From assembly GCA_964552465.1 (NCBI GenBank), contig CAZKGR010000007.1, positions 1 through 64,000 of the forward strand: DNA of 64,000 nucleotides, given 5' to 3'. A program made the translations under genes and the position numbers. The notes under the pieces were generated by a model. The model saw only the letters and a list, made by a program, of their open reading frames with translations, searched no databases and was not told where the DNA came from. Source of the DNA: BMS3BBIN04 sp964552465 (GTDB lineage Bacteria > Electryoneota > Electryoneia > Electryoneales > Electryoneaceae). Shown here one piece after another: positions 43,565 to 51,336 of this stretch; the first letter of the stretch is position 1, and every line of letters begins with the position of its first letter.

Positions 43565-44668
43565 GTGTCTGATTTTGCCCCCGGGGTGCTGTCAGATCGT
43601 CAGATTCGCCGCCTGGTGGATCAGGGCGCGATCATCTCGTCAAGCCCTCCCGAAGAAGGACAGTATCAGCCAAACAGCATCGACTTGCGTCTGGGCACGG
43701 TGGCCTACCGTGTCCGTTGCAGTTTCATCCCGCAGGATAGTACCGTCGAAGATCGATTGGCAGCGCTCGAGATGTACAGCTTCCATCTAGAATGGGGGGC
43801 GGTGCTGGAACGCGGTCAGACCTACCTGATTCCGCTCCAGGAACGCTTGAACCTGCCGAAGGGGATTCGTGCTAAGGCGAATCCGAAATCGTCCACTGGG
43901 CGGTTGGATGTCTTCACTCGGACTTTAACTGATTATAACCACCGTTTTGAAGAAGTTCCTGACGGGTACTCCGGGCAGTTGTTCCTCGAAGTGTTTCCAC
44001 GAACGTTTCCGATCAAGGTGAAGGCTGGGCAAACCTTGAATCAGCTCCGTTTCTTCAACGGTGACACTGAGTTGCGCGACCACGATCTTGTCGAGTGGGT
44101 GAAGACGCAACCTTTGTTGTTCGATGATGAAGGCGACGCAAAGTCGGTCGACCAGCATTACGTCGAGAACGGATTGTTCATGGGGATCGATCTTGTTGGC
44201 AATGGCGACGGTGTCGTTGGTTATCGAGCACAACGTCACAGCGAAGTCATCGATCTCGAGGGGATAGGTCAATATGACCGTCGTGATTTCTGGGAGCCGG
44301 TGATTGCGCCAGGGGAACGTCCACTGATTCTTGAACCAGAAGAGTTCTACTTGTTTGCATCGGAGCAACGAGTGGCGGTTCCACCGGAGTTGTCGGCAGA
44401 GATGGTGCCTTACGATACCGCCTCTGGAGAGCTCCGGACACATTATGCTGGATTTTTTGATAGTGGATTCGGTTGGGCGGATCCGCGAGGGGCGAAAGTT
44501 GTGCTTGAAGTACGCAGTCATGACGTGCCATTTCAGGTTACTCATGGCCAACGTTTCTTCAGACTAAACTTCCAACGGAATAGCGAAATCCCGGAGGCAT
44601 TGTACGGTGGAAGAGGTTCTCATTATCAGTCTCAGGGGCTCTCACTCTCGAAGCACTTCCGATTGTAA
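43565..44668 (+). CDS. 2'-Deoxycytidine 5'-triphosphate deaminase, double DCD-domain type
   Basis: The 367-residue protein belongs to the long bacterial dCTP deaminase type: two dUTPase-fold halves in tandem instead of one 190-residue unit. The first half has QYQPNSIDLRLG (about 34-45) and RAKANPKSSTGRLDVFTR (about 101-118); the second has VAVPPELSAEMVPYDTASGELRTHYAGFFDSGFG (about 272-305, regional marker), close to the classical DpGfxG turn. It makes dUTP for thymidylate synthesis. The start is GTG at 43565, with GGAG five bases upstream. It sits shortly before the ribonucleotide reductase gene, so two dNTP-pool genes are adjacent. Confidence 0.87.
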   Translation: MSDFAPGVLSDRQIRRLVDQGAIISSSPPEEGQYQPNSIDLRLGTVAYRVRCSFIPQDSTVEDRLAALEMYSFHLEWGAVLERGQTYLIPLQERLNLPKGIRAKANPKSSTGRLDVFTRTLTDYNHRFEEVPDGYSGQLFLEVFPRTFPIKVKAGQTLNQLRFFNGDTELRDHDLVEWVKTQPLLFDDEGDAKSVDQHYVENGLFMGIDLVGNGDGVVGYRAQRHSEVIDLEGIGQYDRRDFWEPVIAPGERPLILEPEEFYLFASEQRVAVPPELSAEMVPYDTASGELRTHYAGFFDSGFGWADPRGAKVVLEVRSHDVPFQVTHGQRFFRLNFQRNSEIPEALYGGRGSHYQSQGLSLSKHFRL

Positions 44669-45410
44669 GGAGATACTAACCGGAGCACTGGAGACGTATC
44701 AGGTCTCCCCTCCACAACTCCTCTTACTTCTTACTGCTACCGGTGCCAGGTTGTGAGGAATTTATATGGCTCTAACTATCCCTAAATAATGAGCGTGTCG
44801 GATGTACGGGATAATTATAGACATACACAATATCTAGTAGGTGAAGCAAGAAAAAACCTCACGATATTGTGTGGCAGGATGTTTTGCAAGTTCATCTTCA
44901 GCCTTGACAAGCAAGAAGTCGCCGTCTATCTTGCACCCCGTCATCCAGCAATTTGCAACAAGCTGATGGCGGTGGTTTGTGGCTGGTCTCCCCGACCAGC
45001 TTGGGGATAGCGAGGGGTGGAGAGGGGAAATACATGAACCGATTCGGTTGCCGGACCTGGCGTATCGTGGTTCATATCCTTTCAGTAGATTATCATCCCG
45101 TCGAGCTCCTTCCAAAGGTAGTACAAGAGAAATCGTAATTCGTTGTTCTTACGAAATTTTCGAAGGGGAATTTCCCCTTGATGGAGGGCTGCTCTCTCGT
45201 ACTATCTCTTTTGAGTCGTTCTTTTGTAAACGCCAGATAGGATAGAAAAGAGTTGGATCTGGCTGGGAGACGGCTGTACATTTGTTCAGATGTTTAACGA
45301 TGATTGCGAAGCGCTTAGATCATGTACTTTGGAGTGTGAATCAACAGATTATTTTACCCCTCAGTGGTTTCACATACAAACGTTAACACTTCTTATTGCG
45401 AGGATGCCCA
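44669..45410 (+). other. Long leader region upstream of nrdJ, 742 bases
   Basis: Contains two NrdR-box-like operators (44825-44872), a hairpin GCTGGTC/GACCAGC (44982-44988, 44994-45000) with GGGG runs on either side, and an AAGGGGA/TCCCCTT hairpin (45163-45179). The first part repeats TAC/CTTACT-type bases (44725-44745) reminiscent of the heptamer arrays. No reading frame is supported. No canonical cobalamin riboswitch (B12 box or the receptor core) could be recognised on the plus strand, though the reductase needs B12. If transcription starts at the NrdR boxes the 5' leader would be over 500 bases. Confidence 0.5.
44825..44872 (+). promoter_or_regulatory. Two NrdR-box-like operators
   Basis: ACACAATATCTAGTAG (44825-44840) matches the NrdR-box consensus ACACWATATMTWGTGT at 14 of 16 positions. 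CCTCACGATATTGTGT (44857-44872) matches at 12 of 16. Their starts are 32 bases apart, about three helical turns, as usual for paired NrdR boxes. The next gene is the ribonucleotide reductase. NrdR represses RNR genes in response to dATP/ATP. Confidence 0.65.
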
Positions 45411-48400
45411 ATGCCAGTCGACACCAACATCGCAACGCGTCAAAAGGAAGCGATGGATGAGGTTAAGTCCGTAACTGGGCTAGAGTTTACAAATATCTTC
45501 AGCAGTTATGAATCTGAACCATTTGATGATGTTGCATGGGAGAAGCGGAAGGCTTCGATCATCAATGAAAAGAGCGAAGTCATTTTTGAACAAGAAGACC
45601 TCGACATGCCTGCACATTATTCGCAACTCGCGACGAATGTAGTTGTGTCGAAGTACTTCAAAGGTAAAATGGGTACGACTGAGCGTGAAAACAGTCTGAG
45701 GCAGATCGTCGGCAGGGTTGCAAACACGATTGCAGAGTGGGGGGTGAAGGACGAATACTTTGCGACGGCCAAAGATGGCGAAGTATTCCGCAAGGAACTG
45801 ACAAGTCTGCTTCTGAATCAGAAGATGGCGTTTAACAGCCCGGTTTGGTTTAATGTTGGTGTTGAGCAGGATCCACAGTGCAGCGCATGCTTCATTAATA
45901 GTGTCGAAGACAAGATGGAGAGCATCCTCGAACTGGCGAAGACTGAGGGGATGCTGTTTAAATATGGTTCGGGCGCGGGCGTAAACCTTAGTCCGCTTCG
46001 TGGTTCAAACGAAGGGATGACGCATGGCGGCCAGGCCTCGGGTCCGGTCAGCTTCATGCGTGGATACGATGCATTCGCCGGGGTGATCAAGTCGGGGGGG
46101 AAAACCAGACGTGCGGCGAAGATGGTGATCCTCAACGTTGATCATCCAGACATCCAGGAATTCATCGAGTGCAAGACCAAGGAAGAGCGTAAGGCAAAGG
46201 CGCTGATCGCCCAAGGGTATGACTCGAGTTTCAATGGTGAAGCGTATGGTTCGGTTTATTTCCAGAACGCAAACCACAGTGTGCGGGTCACAGAAGAATT
46301 CATGAAAGCGGTCGCTAATGATGAACCGTTCCTGACCCGTTCAGTACTTGAACCGCATGATCCGGTTGCAACGCACAACGCGCGCGACCTGATGAATAAG
46401 ATCGCCGAGGCTGCGTGGCAGACAGGCGACCCAGGCATTCAGTACGACACCACGATCAACGATTGGCACACCTGTCCGCGCACGGACCGCATTCATGCGA
46501 GCAACCCGTGCAGCGAATACATGTTCCTCAACAACAGTGCGTGTAACCTCGCCAGTCTGAACCTGATGAAATTCCGTCAGGATGATGGCAATTTTGATGT
46601 TGCTTCGTACCGAGCAGCAGTTCGGGTCACGACCACGGCGATGGAAATCATTGTCGGGAACGCATCTTATCCGACGAAGCAGATCGAGAAGAACAGTCAC
46701 GATTTCCGTCCGCTGGGTCTGGGTTATGCCAACCTGGGCGCGTTGCTGATGAGCCTCGGCATGCCGTACGACAGCGATGAGGGTCGTGCGTACGCAGCGT
46801 GCGTGACGGCGTTGATGCATGGCGAAGCGTATCGTACATCTGCTGAGATCGCGGGCGTTGTCGGACCGTTCAAGGGATTCACCAAGAACCGCCGTCCGAT
46901 GATGCGCGTCATTCGCAAGCATGCCAATGCAGTCGATGGCATTGACTCAACCGTTGTCCCAGCGTACATGATCGACGAAGTCGAGAACGTGTATGATGAG
47001 ATGATTCAGCTCGGTGAACGGAACGGATTCCGTAACGCACAGGCGACAGTACTTGCTCCGACGGGAACGATCTCGTTCATGATGGATTGCGACACGACCG
47101 GTATCGAGCCGGACATCATGCTGATCAAGACGAAGAAGTTGGTCGGTGGTGGGTCGCTGCAGATCGTGAACCAGACAGTTCCCCTCGCGCTCAAGCAGCT
47201 GGGATATTCGGACAACCAGATCAAGAAGATCATGTCCTATGTGGACGAGAATCACCACATGGTCGGAGCACCTGGCTTGAAAGATGAGCACCTGCCAGTG
47301 TTCGATTGTGCGCTGGATGTTGGTGGTCGCAGCATCCAGTACATGGGCCACATCAAGATGATGGCCGCTGCCCAACCATTCTTGTCCGGTGCGATCAGCA
47401 AGACGGTCAACATGCCCTATGAAGCCACCGTCGACGACATCAAGGATGTCTACATGCAGGGCTGGCAGTTGGGGCTGAAGGCGATTGCCATCTACCGAAA
47501 CGGCTGTAAAGGTGATGAGCCGATCAGTAGCGGTGAGAAGAAAAATGTGACGTCCAGCGCTTCACCAGCTGAGAAGGTTGTCTACAAGCCGTTGCGTCGG
47601 AAATTGCCGGATGAACGTCACGCGATCACGCACAAGTTCAGCATCGGCGGATACGAGGGTTATATCACTGCGGGTCTGTATGAGGATGGTCAACCGGGCG
47701 AAATCTTTATCGTCATGTCGAAGGAAGGCTCGTTCATTTCCGGCCTGATGGATGGTTTCGCGACGTCGGTTTCTATCGCGCTGCAATATGGTGTACCCCT
47801 GCAAGTGTTGGTCCGCAAGTTCATCCACACGAGGTTTGAGCCGAACGGCTTCACCGGCAACAAGGACATTCCGATCGCTCATTCGGTGATGGATTATGTG
47901 TTCCGTTGGCTGTCGCTGAAGTTCCTGCCGCCCGATAATGCCGGCCAGGAGCAGTTGTTCGATAACCCGGAAGGTCCGGATGGCGATGTGAGTGATGATT
48001 TTGGTGGAAACGGCGGATCGTCAACGAGTGGATCGGGTTCATCAAAGACCTCGCCGGGCGCGAGTTCAAACGGTCCGACAGCTTCCAGCAATGGCTCTCC
48101 TGCCAATGGTAACGGTCAAGCTAACGGGAACAGTGTGTTTAACCTGCACACCAACCGTCATGGCAAGGTAGTAGTGAAGTTCAATGGTCAGGAAAACGGT
48201 TCTGCGGCCAACGGGAACGGCAGTGAGGCAACAAATGGGAACCGTAACGGACTGTCCAACAGCTTGAGTAACGGTCACACGAGTAGCCATGCTGCTGATG
48301 GGAACGGAAACGGGAACAGCAGCAACACCATCGAAGGTTTTGGTAAAGCGCTTGAGCATGATTTCGAGTTGCTACCACCAATGCCCGATATTGACGATGA

Positions 48401-48548
48401 CGATTACGGCAGCAGCGACCTGTTCCAGCCGTCGATGTCGCTGGTGCACGATGACACGCCGATGTGTCCTGACTGCGGGAGTACGACCATCCGTAACGGT
48501 AGCTGCCACACCTGCACGACCTGCGGCGCAACAACTGGCTGCGGCTGA
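45411..48548 (+). CDS. nrdJ: Vitamin B12-dependent (class II) ribonucleoside-diphosphate reductase
   Basis: The 1045-residue enzyme reduces ribonucleotides using adenosylcobalamin and works with or without oxygen. The active-site cysteines lie at Cys157/Cys160 (DPQCSACFI), Cys367 in NPCSEYM (Glu369 next to the thiyl-radical Cys) and Cys378. GTISFMMDCDTTGIEPD lies near 545-561. The C-terminus has CxxC pairs (CPDCG...CHTCTTCG...GCG) that pass electrons to the active site. The stretch between about 865 and 985 is an Asn/Gly/Ser-rich low-complexity linker, not usual in NrdJ. The ATG at 45411 has GAGG seven bases upstream; a TTG at 45396 is less likely. Two NrdR-like boxes lie far upstream. Confidence 0.95.
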   Translation: MPVDTNIATRQKEAMDEVKSVTGLEFTNIFSSYESEPFDDVAWEKRKASIINEKSEVIFEQEDLDMPAHYSQLATNVVVSKYFKGKMGTTERENSLRQIVGRVANTIAEWGVKDEYFATAKDGEVFRKELTSLLLNQKMAFNSPVWFNVGVEQDPQCSACFINSVEDKMESILELAKTEGMLFKYGSGAGVNLSPLRGSNEGMTHGGQASGPVSFMRGYDAFAGVIKSGGKTRRAAKMVILNVDHPDIQEFIECKTKEERKAKALIAQGYDSSFNGEAYGSVYFQNANHSVRVTEEFMKAVANDEPFLTRSVLEPHDPVATHNARDLMNKIAEAAWQTGDPGIQYDTTINDWHTCPRTDRIHASNPCSEYMFLNNSACNLASLNLMKFRQDDGNFDVASYRAAVRVTTTAMEIIVGNASYPTKQIEKNSHDFRPLGLGYANLGALLMSLGMPYDSDEGRAYAACVTALMHGEAYRTSAEIAGVVGPFKGFTKNRRPMMRVIRKHANAVDGIDSTVVPAYMIDEVENVYDEMIQLGERNGFRNAQATVLAPTGTISFMMDCDTTGIEPDIMLIKTKKLVGGGSLQIVNQTVPLALKQLGYSDNQIKKIMSYVDENHHMVGAPGLKDEHLPVFDCALDVGGRSIQYMGHIKMMAAAQPFLSGAISKTVNMPYEATVDDIKDVYMQGWQLGLKAIAIYRNGCKGDEPISSGEKKNVTSSASPAEKVVYKPLRRKLPDERHAITHKFSIGGYEGYITAGLYEDGQPGEIFIVMSKEGSFISGLMDGFATSVSIALQYGVPLQVLVRKFIHTRFEPNGFTGNKDIPIAHSVMDYVFRWLSLKFLPPDNAGQEQLFDNPEGPDGDVSDDFGGNGGSSTSGSGSSKTSPGASSNGPTASSNGSPANGNGQANGNSVFNLHTNRHGKVVVKFNGQENGSAANGNGSEATNGNRNGLSNSLSNGHTSSHAADGNGNGNSSNTIEGFGKALEHDFELLPPMPDIDDDDYGSSDLFQPSMSLVHDDTPMCPDCGSTTIRNGSCHTCTTCGATTGCG

Positions 48549-48607
48549 GTCGATACGGCTGTTGACAAAGGCAGCAGGCTACCAACAGCAAGTAAGAGAG
48601 AAGTTAC

Positions 48608-48786
48608 CAGGCCCGTGTTTGCTTGCAAACGCGGGTTTGCTTGTCGAACGATACGGATGCCCACGACATTCATGTCGTGGAATGACAAAAGTTGCCAGTG
48701 TGGATTTATCCGCGCCGGGAAACCCTGCGCGGGCATCAACGTAGCACAGTTTTACCCATCCGCGTTTGCAAGCAAACACGGGCCTG
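48608..48786. repeat. 179-base element bounded by 27-base perfect inverted repeats
   Basis: The 27-base element (CAGGCCCGTG...GCAAACGCGG) at 48608-48634 is found complemented at 48760-48786, and again at 19459-19485. Inside are a perfect hairpin CCACGACAT/ATGTCGTGG (48661-48680, TC loop) and a near-palindrome GCGCCGGG/CCCTGCGC (48712-48730). The last recurs in altered form at about 50349-50372. No coding sequence is present; it lies between nrdJ and rmuC. Confidence 0.8.
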
Positions 48787-48794
48787 CTTACGTT

Positions 48795-48819
48795 CCCAGA
48801 GCCCAGAGCCCAGAGCCCA
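48795..48819. repeat. Heptanucleotide tandem array, CCCAGAG x3 plus CCCA
   Basis: Three identical seven-base units at 48795-48815 followed by a partial unit, 17 bases before the rmuC start codon and directly after the inverted-repeat element. Confidence 0.75.
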
Positions 48820-48835
48820 ACAACAGGTTCATACC

Positions 48836-50218
48836 ATGACCACCGCTGATATCATTCTTCTCCTTGCCATTATTGTTGCAGTCGGCGTTCCGGCGTGGAT
48901 GCTACTCCTCCGAAAGCAGGGCGGGTTAACCAGCCGTGACTTGGATGAACGCCTGACTTCACTGCGTGAATCCATCGAGCGACTTAACCGTGAGCACGGC
49001 GAACAACGTGACCGTGTTCAGCGTGAGGTTGGTACTACTCTGGCGGACACTTTGGCGAAAGGCCGTGAAAGCCAGGATAAGCGGCTGGACAAGGTCGCTG
49101 AGGTATTGAAGACTCAGGGCGAGGACAACAAGAACGCGATCCTCACGTTGCAGGACCGGGTTGCCAAAGAGCTGACCGAATTGCGTGAGAAGCAGAAGGA
49201 AGCATCAGACAAACTCGGCGAGGATGTGCGCGCCAGCCTCGAGAAAGTCAGCAAGGAGAACGAGGCAAAGTTGGAAAAAATCCGTCTGACGGTCGACGAG
49301 AAGCTGCATGAAACGCTGGAGAAGCGGCTCGGCGAATCGTTCAAACATGTCAGCGAACGGTTGGAAGAGGTGCACAAGGGTCTGGGCGAGATGCAGACCC
49401 TGGCGAGCGGCGTCGGAGATCTGAAACGAGTACTGACCAACGTTCGTAGCCGTGGTACATTCGGCGAAGTGCAGCTCGAAGCTTTGCTGGAACAGGTCTT
49501 TACGCAATCGCAGTATGAGAAGAACTGCGCTACAGTGCCTGACTCAGCCGAACGGGTGGAGTTTGCCTTGATCTTGCCGGGGCGGGATAACAGCGACACG
49601 CCCGTCTACCTGCCCATCGATTCAAAGTTCCCGGTTGAAGCGCGCGAGCGTCTCGAACAGGCCATCGAGGACGGTGATAAAGAGGCATACGCCGCTGCCC
49701 AGAAGGAACTCGGACGATTGTTGCTAGCCGAAGCGAAGAAGATCCAGACGAAATACGTTGAGCCACCGCACACGACCGACTTCGCCATGATGTTCATACC
49801 GACCGAAGGCCTGTATGCAGAAGTGTTGCGTGTCCCCGAGCTTGCAGAGAAGATGCACGCGCAGCATCACGTGATCCCCGTCGGTCCGATGAATCTGTAC
49901 GCGATCCTCAACAGTCTTCAGATGGGCTTCCGCACCCTGGCTATCGAGAAGCGAAGCACCGAAGTCTGGAAGATCCTCAGCGCGGTAAAAACGGAGTTCG
50001 GTAAGTTCGGCGACGTTCTTGACAAGATCGGCACTCATCTTTCCAACGCCCAGAAGCAGATAGATGCGACGGGTGTTCGTTCACGTGCAATCGAACGAAA
50101 GCTGCGTGACGTGGAAGAACTACCTGAAAGCGATGCTGCTGACCTGTTGCGCGATGCGTTGCCGGACAATTCCGCCCTGCCAGACGATGACTCACCAGCC
50201 TTGCCTCTGGACAAGTAG
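48836..50218 (+). CDS. rmuC: DNA recombination protein RmuC
   Basis: The 460-residue protein has an N-terminal membrane anchor (5-25), a long coiled coil (30-190, with repeated LREK/EKV heptads) and the RmuC nuclease-like domain (about 195-420): RGTFGEVQLEALLEQV (about 202-217), DSKFPVEARERL (about 262-273) and DFAMMFIPTEGLYAEVL (about 316-332), parts of a PD-(D/E)XK-like fold. RmuC limits inversions at short inverted repeats in E. coli. It starts at the ATG at 48836 close behind the heptamer array; the frame open to 48692 consists only of repeat sequence. Fitting, as this genome is full of short palindromes. Confidence 0.92.
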   Translation: MTTADIILLLAIIVAVGVPAWMLLLRKQGGLTSRDLDERLTSLRESIERLNREHGEQRDRVQREVGTTLADTLAKGRESQDKRLDKVAEVLKTQGEDNKNAILTLQDRVAKELTELREKQKEASDKLGEDVRASLEKVSKENEAKLEKIRLTVDEKLHETLEKRLGESFKHVSERLEEVHKGLGEMQTLASGVGDLKRVLTNVRSRGTFGEVQLEALLEQVFTQSQYEKNCATVPDSAERVEFALILPGRDNSDTPVYLPIDSKFPVEARERLEQAIEDGDKEAYAAAQKELGRLLLAEAKKIQTKYVEPPHTTDFAMMFIPTEGLYAEVLRVPELAEKMHAQHHVIPVGPMNLYAILNSLQMGFRTLAIEKRSTEVWKILSAVKTEFGKFGDVLDKIGTHLSNAQKQIDATGVRSRAIERKLRDVEELPESDAADLLRDALPDNSALPDDDSPALPLDK

Positions 50219-50235
50219 TCGGTGATCCGCTCTTG

Positions 50236-50317
50236 CCCGTGTTGGCACCACCAACGTGGCTCACCAAACTCGCATTGAATGGTGCCCGTGGTAATCCGTC
50301 GAAGACGGTTACCGCGG
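50236..50317 (+). repeat. Two GCCCGTG...CGCGG-type hairpins
   Basis: First: CCCGTGTTGG-CACCA-CCAACGTGG (50236-50259). Second: CCCGTGGTAATCCGTC at 50285-50300, loop GAA, GACGGTTACCGCGG at 50304-50317. Both share the closing bases of the hairpins at 15527 and 48608 while the inner stem sequence differs and remains paired. Confidence 0.6.
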
Positions 50318-50390
50318 CTGACCGACAGGATTGAACTTGGGGATAAACCGTGCCGGGAAATCCTGCGCGTGCATCAGGCACGTTATTTTC

Positions 50391-50421
50391 TCCCGACTCC
50401 CGACTCCCGACTCCCGACTCC
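50391..50421. repeat. Heptanucleotide tandem array, TCCCGAC x4 plus TCC
   Basis: Four perfect seven-base units (50391-50418) and a three-base remainder. Confidence 0.85.
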
Positions 50422-50680
50422 AATATCTCGCCTCTTGCTCTCATGAGAGTCTCCGAATGGAGTCAGAATCGGACGTGCCAATTCCTGATAACTGCCATCC
50501 TGATTCCAAAATATTACAAAACACGTGACATCTGTTTGGATTTATCTTAAAACAAAACAGCGTGAACGCCAGTTCTCGAAACAAAAACCGCATTGAGTTG
50601 TGCAAAAATCGGAGAATATCCGCTAGAATTTGGATAATTCGATTATTCGACTGTTTCGCACATTTGACCAGGGTTTCGAG

Positions 50681-51331
50681 ATGAACAGCCGTCCACCGAT
50701 TATTCCGCTGTTTCCGTTGGAAAAGGTTTTGTTTCCACGTATGGCGATGCCGATTCACATCTTCGAGGATCGTTACAAGAAGATGGTCGAGGAGTGTCTT
50801 GCCGAAGACAAGCTGTTTGGTGTCTTGCACGGGCTTGATGTGCAACGTCCAGCGGTTGGGACAACTGCCCGAATAGAAAAGGTGCTGAACCGTTATGATG
50901 ACGGGCGGCTGGATATTCTGATTACCGGTGAACAGCGCTTCCAGGTTCACAGTGTGTTGCAGGATTGTGATTACCTGCAGGCAGTGGTCAGCTATTTCAG
51001 TGATACGCCCTCGGAGAAACCGGATCACGCTCATCTCAGTGAGCTGGTTCGTTTGTACAAGCTCTATGTTCAACGTCTCGAACTCGAGCAGAAGAACAAG
51101 CTTCAGTTGGACGATTTGGTGAAGGAAATGGACGAAGAAAGCGACCTTTCGTACGTTATCGGGCAGACGATTGGTCTGGATATTCGTAGTCAGCAGGAGT
51201 TGCTTGAGAAGACAGATCCATTGGCGCGAGTCAAGCTCTTGACCGTAGTTTTGAGGCGACATGATGTTGTCCACGGTCTCGCGCGGAACTTATTTGAGGG
51301 AACGCGGGAGTTTGATCCGACTATGAACTGA
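50681..51331 (+). CDS. LON peptidase N-terminal (substrate-binding) domain protein
   Basis: The 216-residue protein consists of the LON N-terminal PUA-like domain alone: IIPLFPLEKVLFPRMAMPIHIFEDRYKKMVEEC (5-37, regional marker), FGVLHG and GTTARIEKVLNRYDDGRLDILITGEQRF (about 60-87). No ATPase or protease domain is present, so it is not a Lon protease. Free-standing members (YcaL/PIL1-like) are of unknown role, suspected of binding substrates or RNA. The ATG at 50681 begins the conserved part, with AGGG upstream. hutI starts five bases downstream. Confidence 0.87.
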   Translation: MNSRPPIIPLFPLEKVLFPRMAMPIHIFEDRYKKMVEECLAEDKLFGVLHGLDVQRPAVGTTARIEKVLNRYDDGRLDILITGEQRFQVHSVLQDCDYLQAVVSYFSDTPSEKPDHAHLSELVRLYKLYVQRLELEQKNKLQLDDLVKEMDEESDLSYVIGQTIGLDIRSQQELLEKTDPLARVKLLTVVLRRHDVVHGLARNLFEGTREFDPTMN

Positions 51332-51336
51332 GACTC

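Larger units (their letters stand above)
50219..50680. other. Intergenic region made of repeats, 462 bases
   Basis: Between rmuC and the LON-domain gene lie two GCCCGTG-type hairpins (50236-50317), a degenerate copy of the GCCGGGAAA...CCTGCGCG segment (about 50351-50370), a four-unit heptamer array (50391-50421) and an AT-rich stretch (50500-50640) likely holding the promoter of the downstream gene. No gene is supported. Confidence 0.6.

Noticed and set aside
44900..45300. A cobalamin riboswitch before nrdJ
   Set aside because: I looked for the B12 box and conserved core on the plus strand and did not find them; GGTCTCCCCGACC is only a simple hairpin.
48579..48779. A short minus-strand frame with DARAGFPGA and FACKRGW
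   Set aside because: It is only a reading of the 179-base repeat element.
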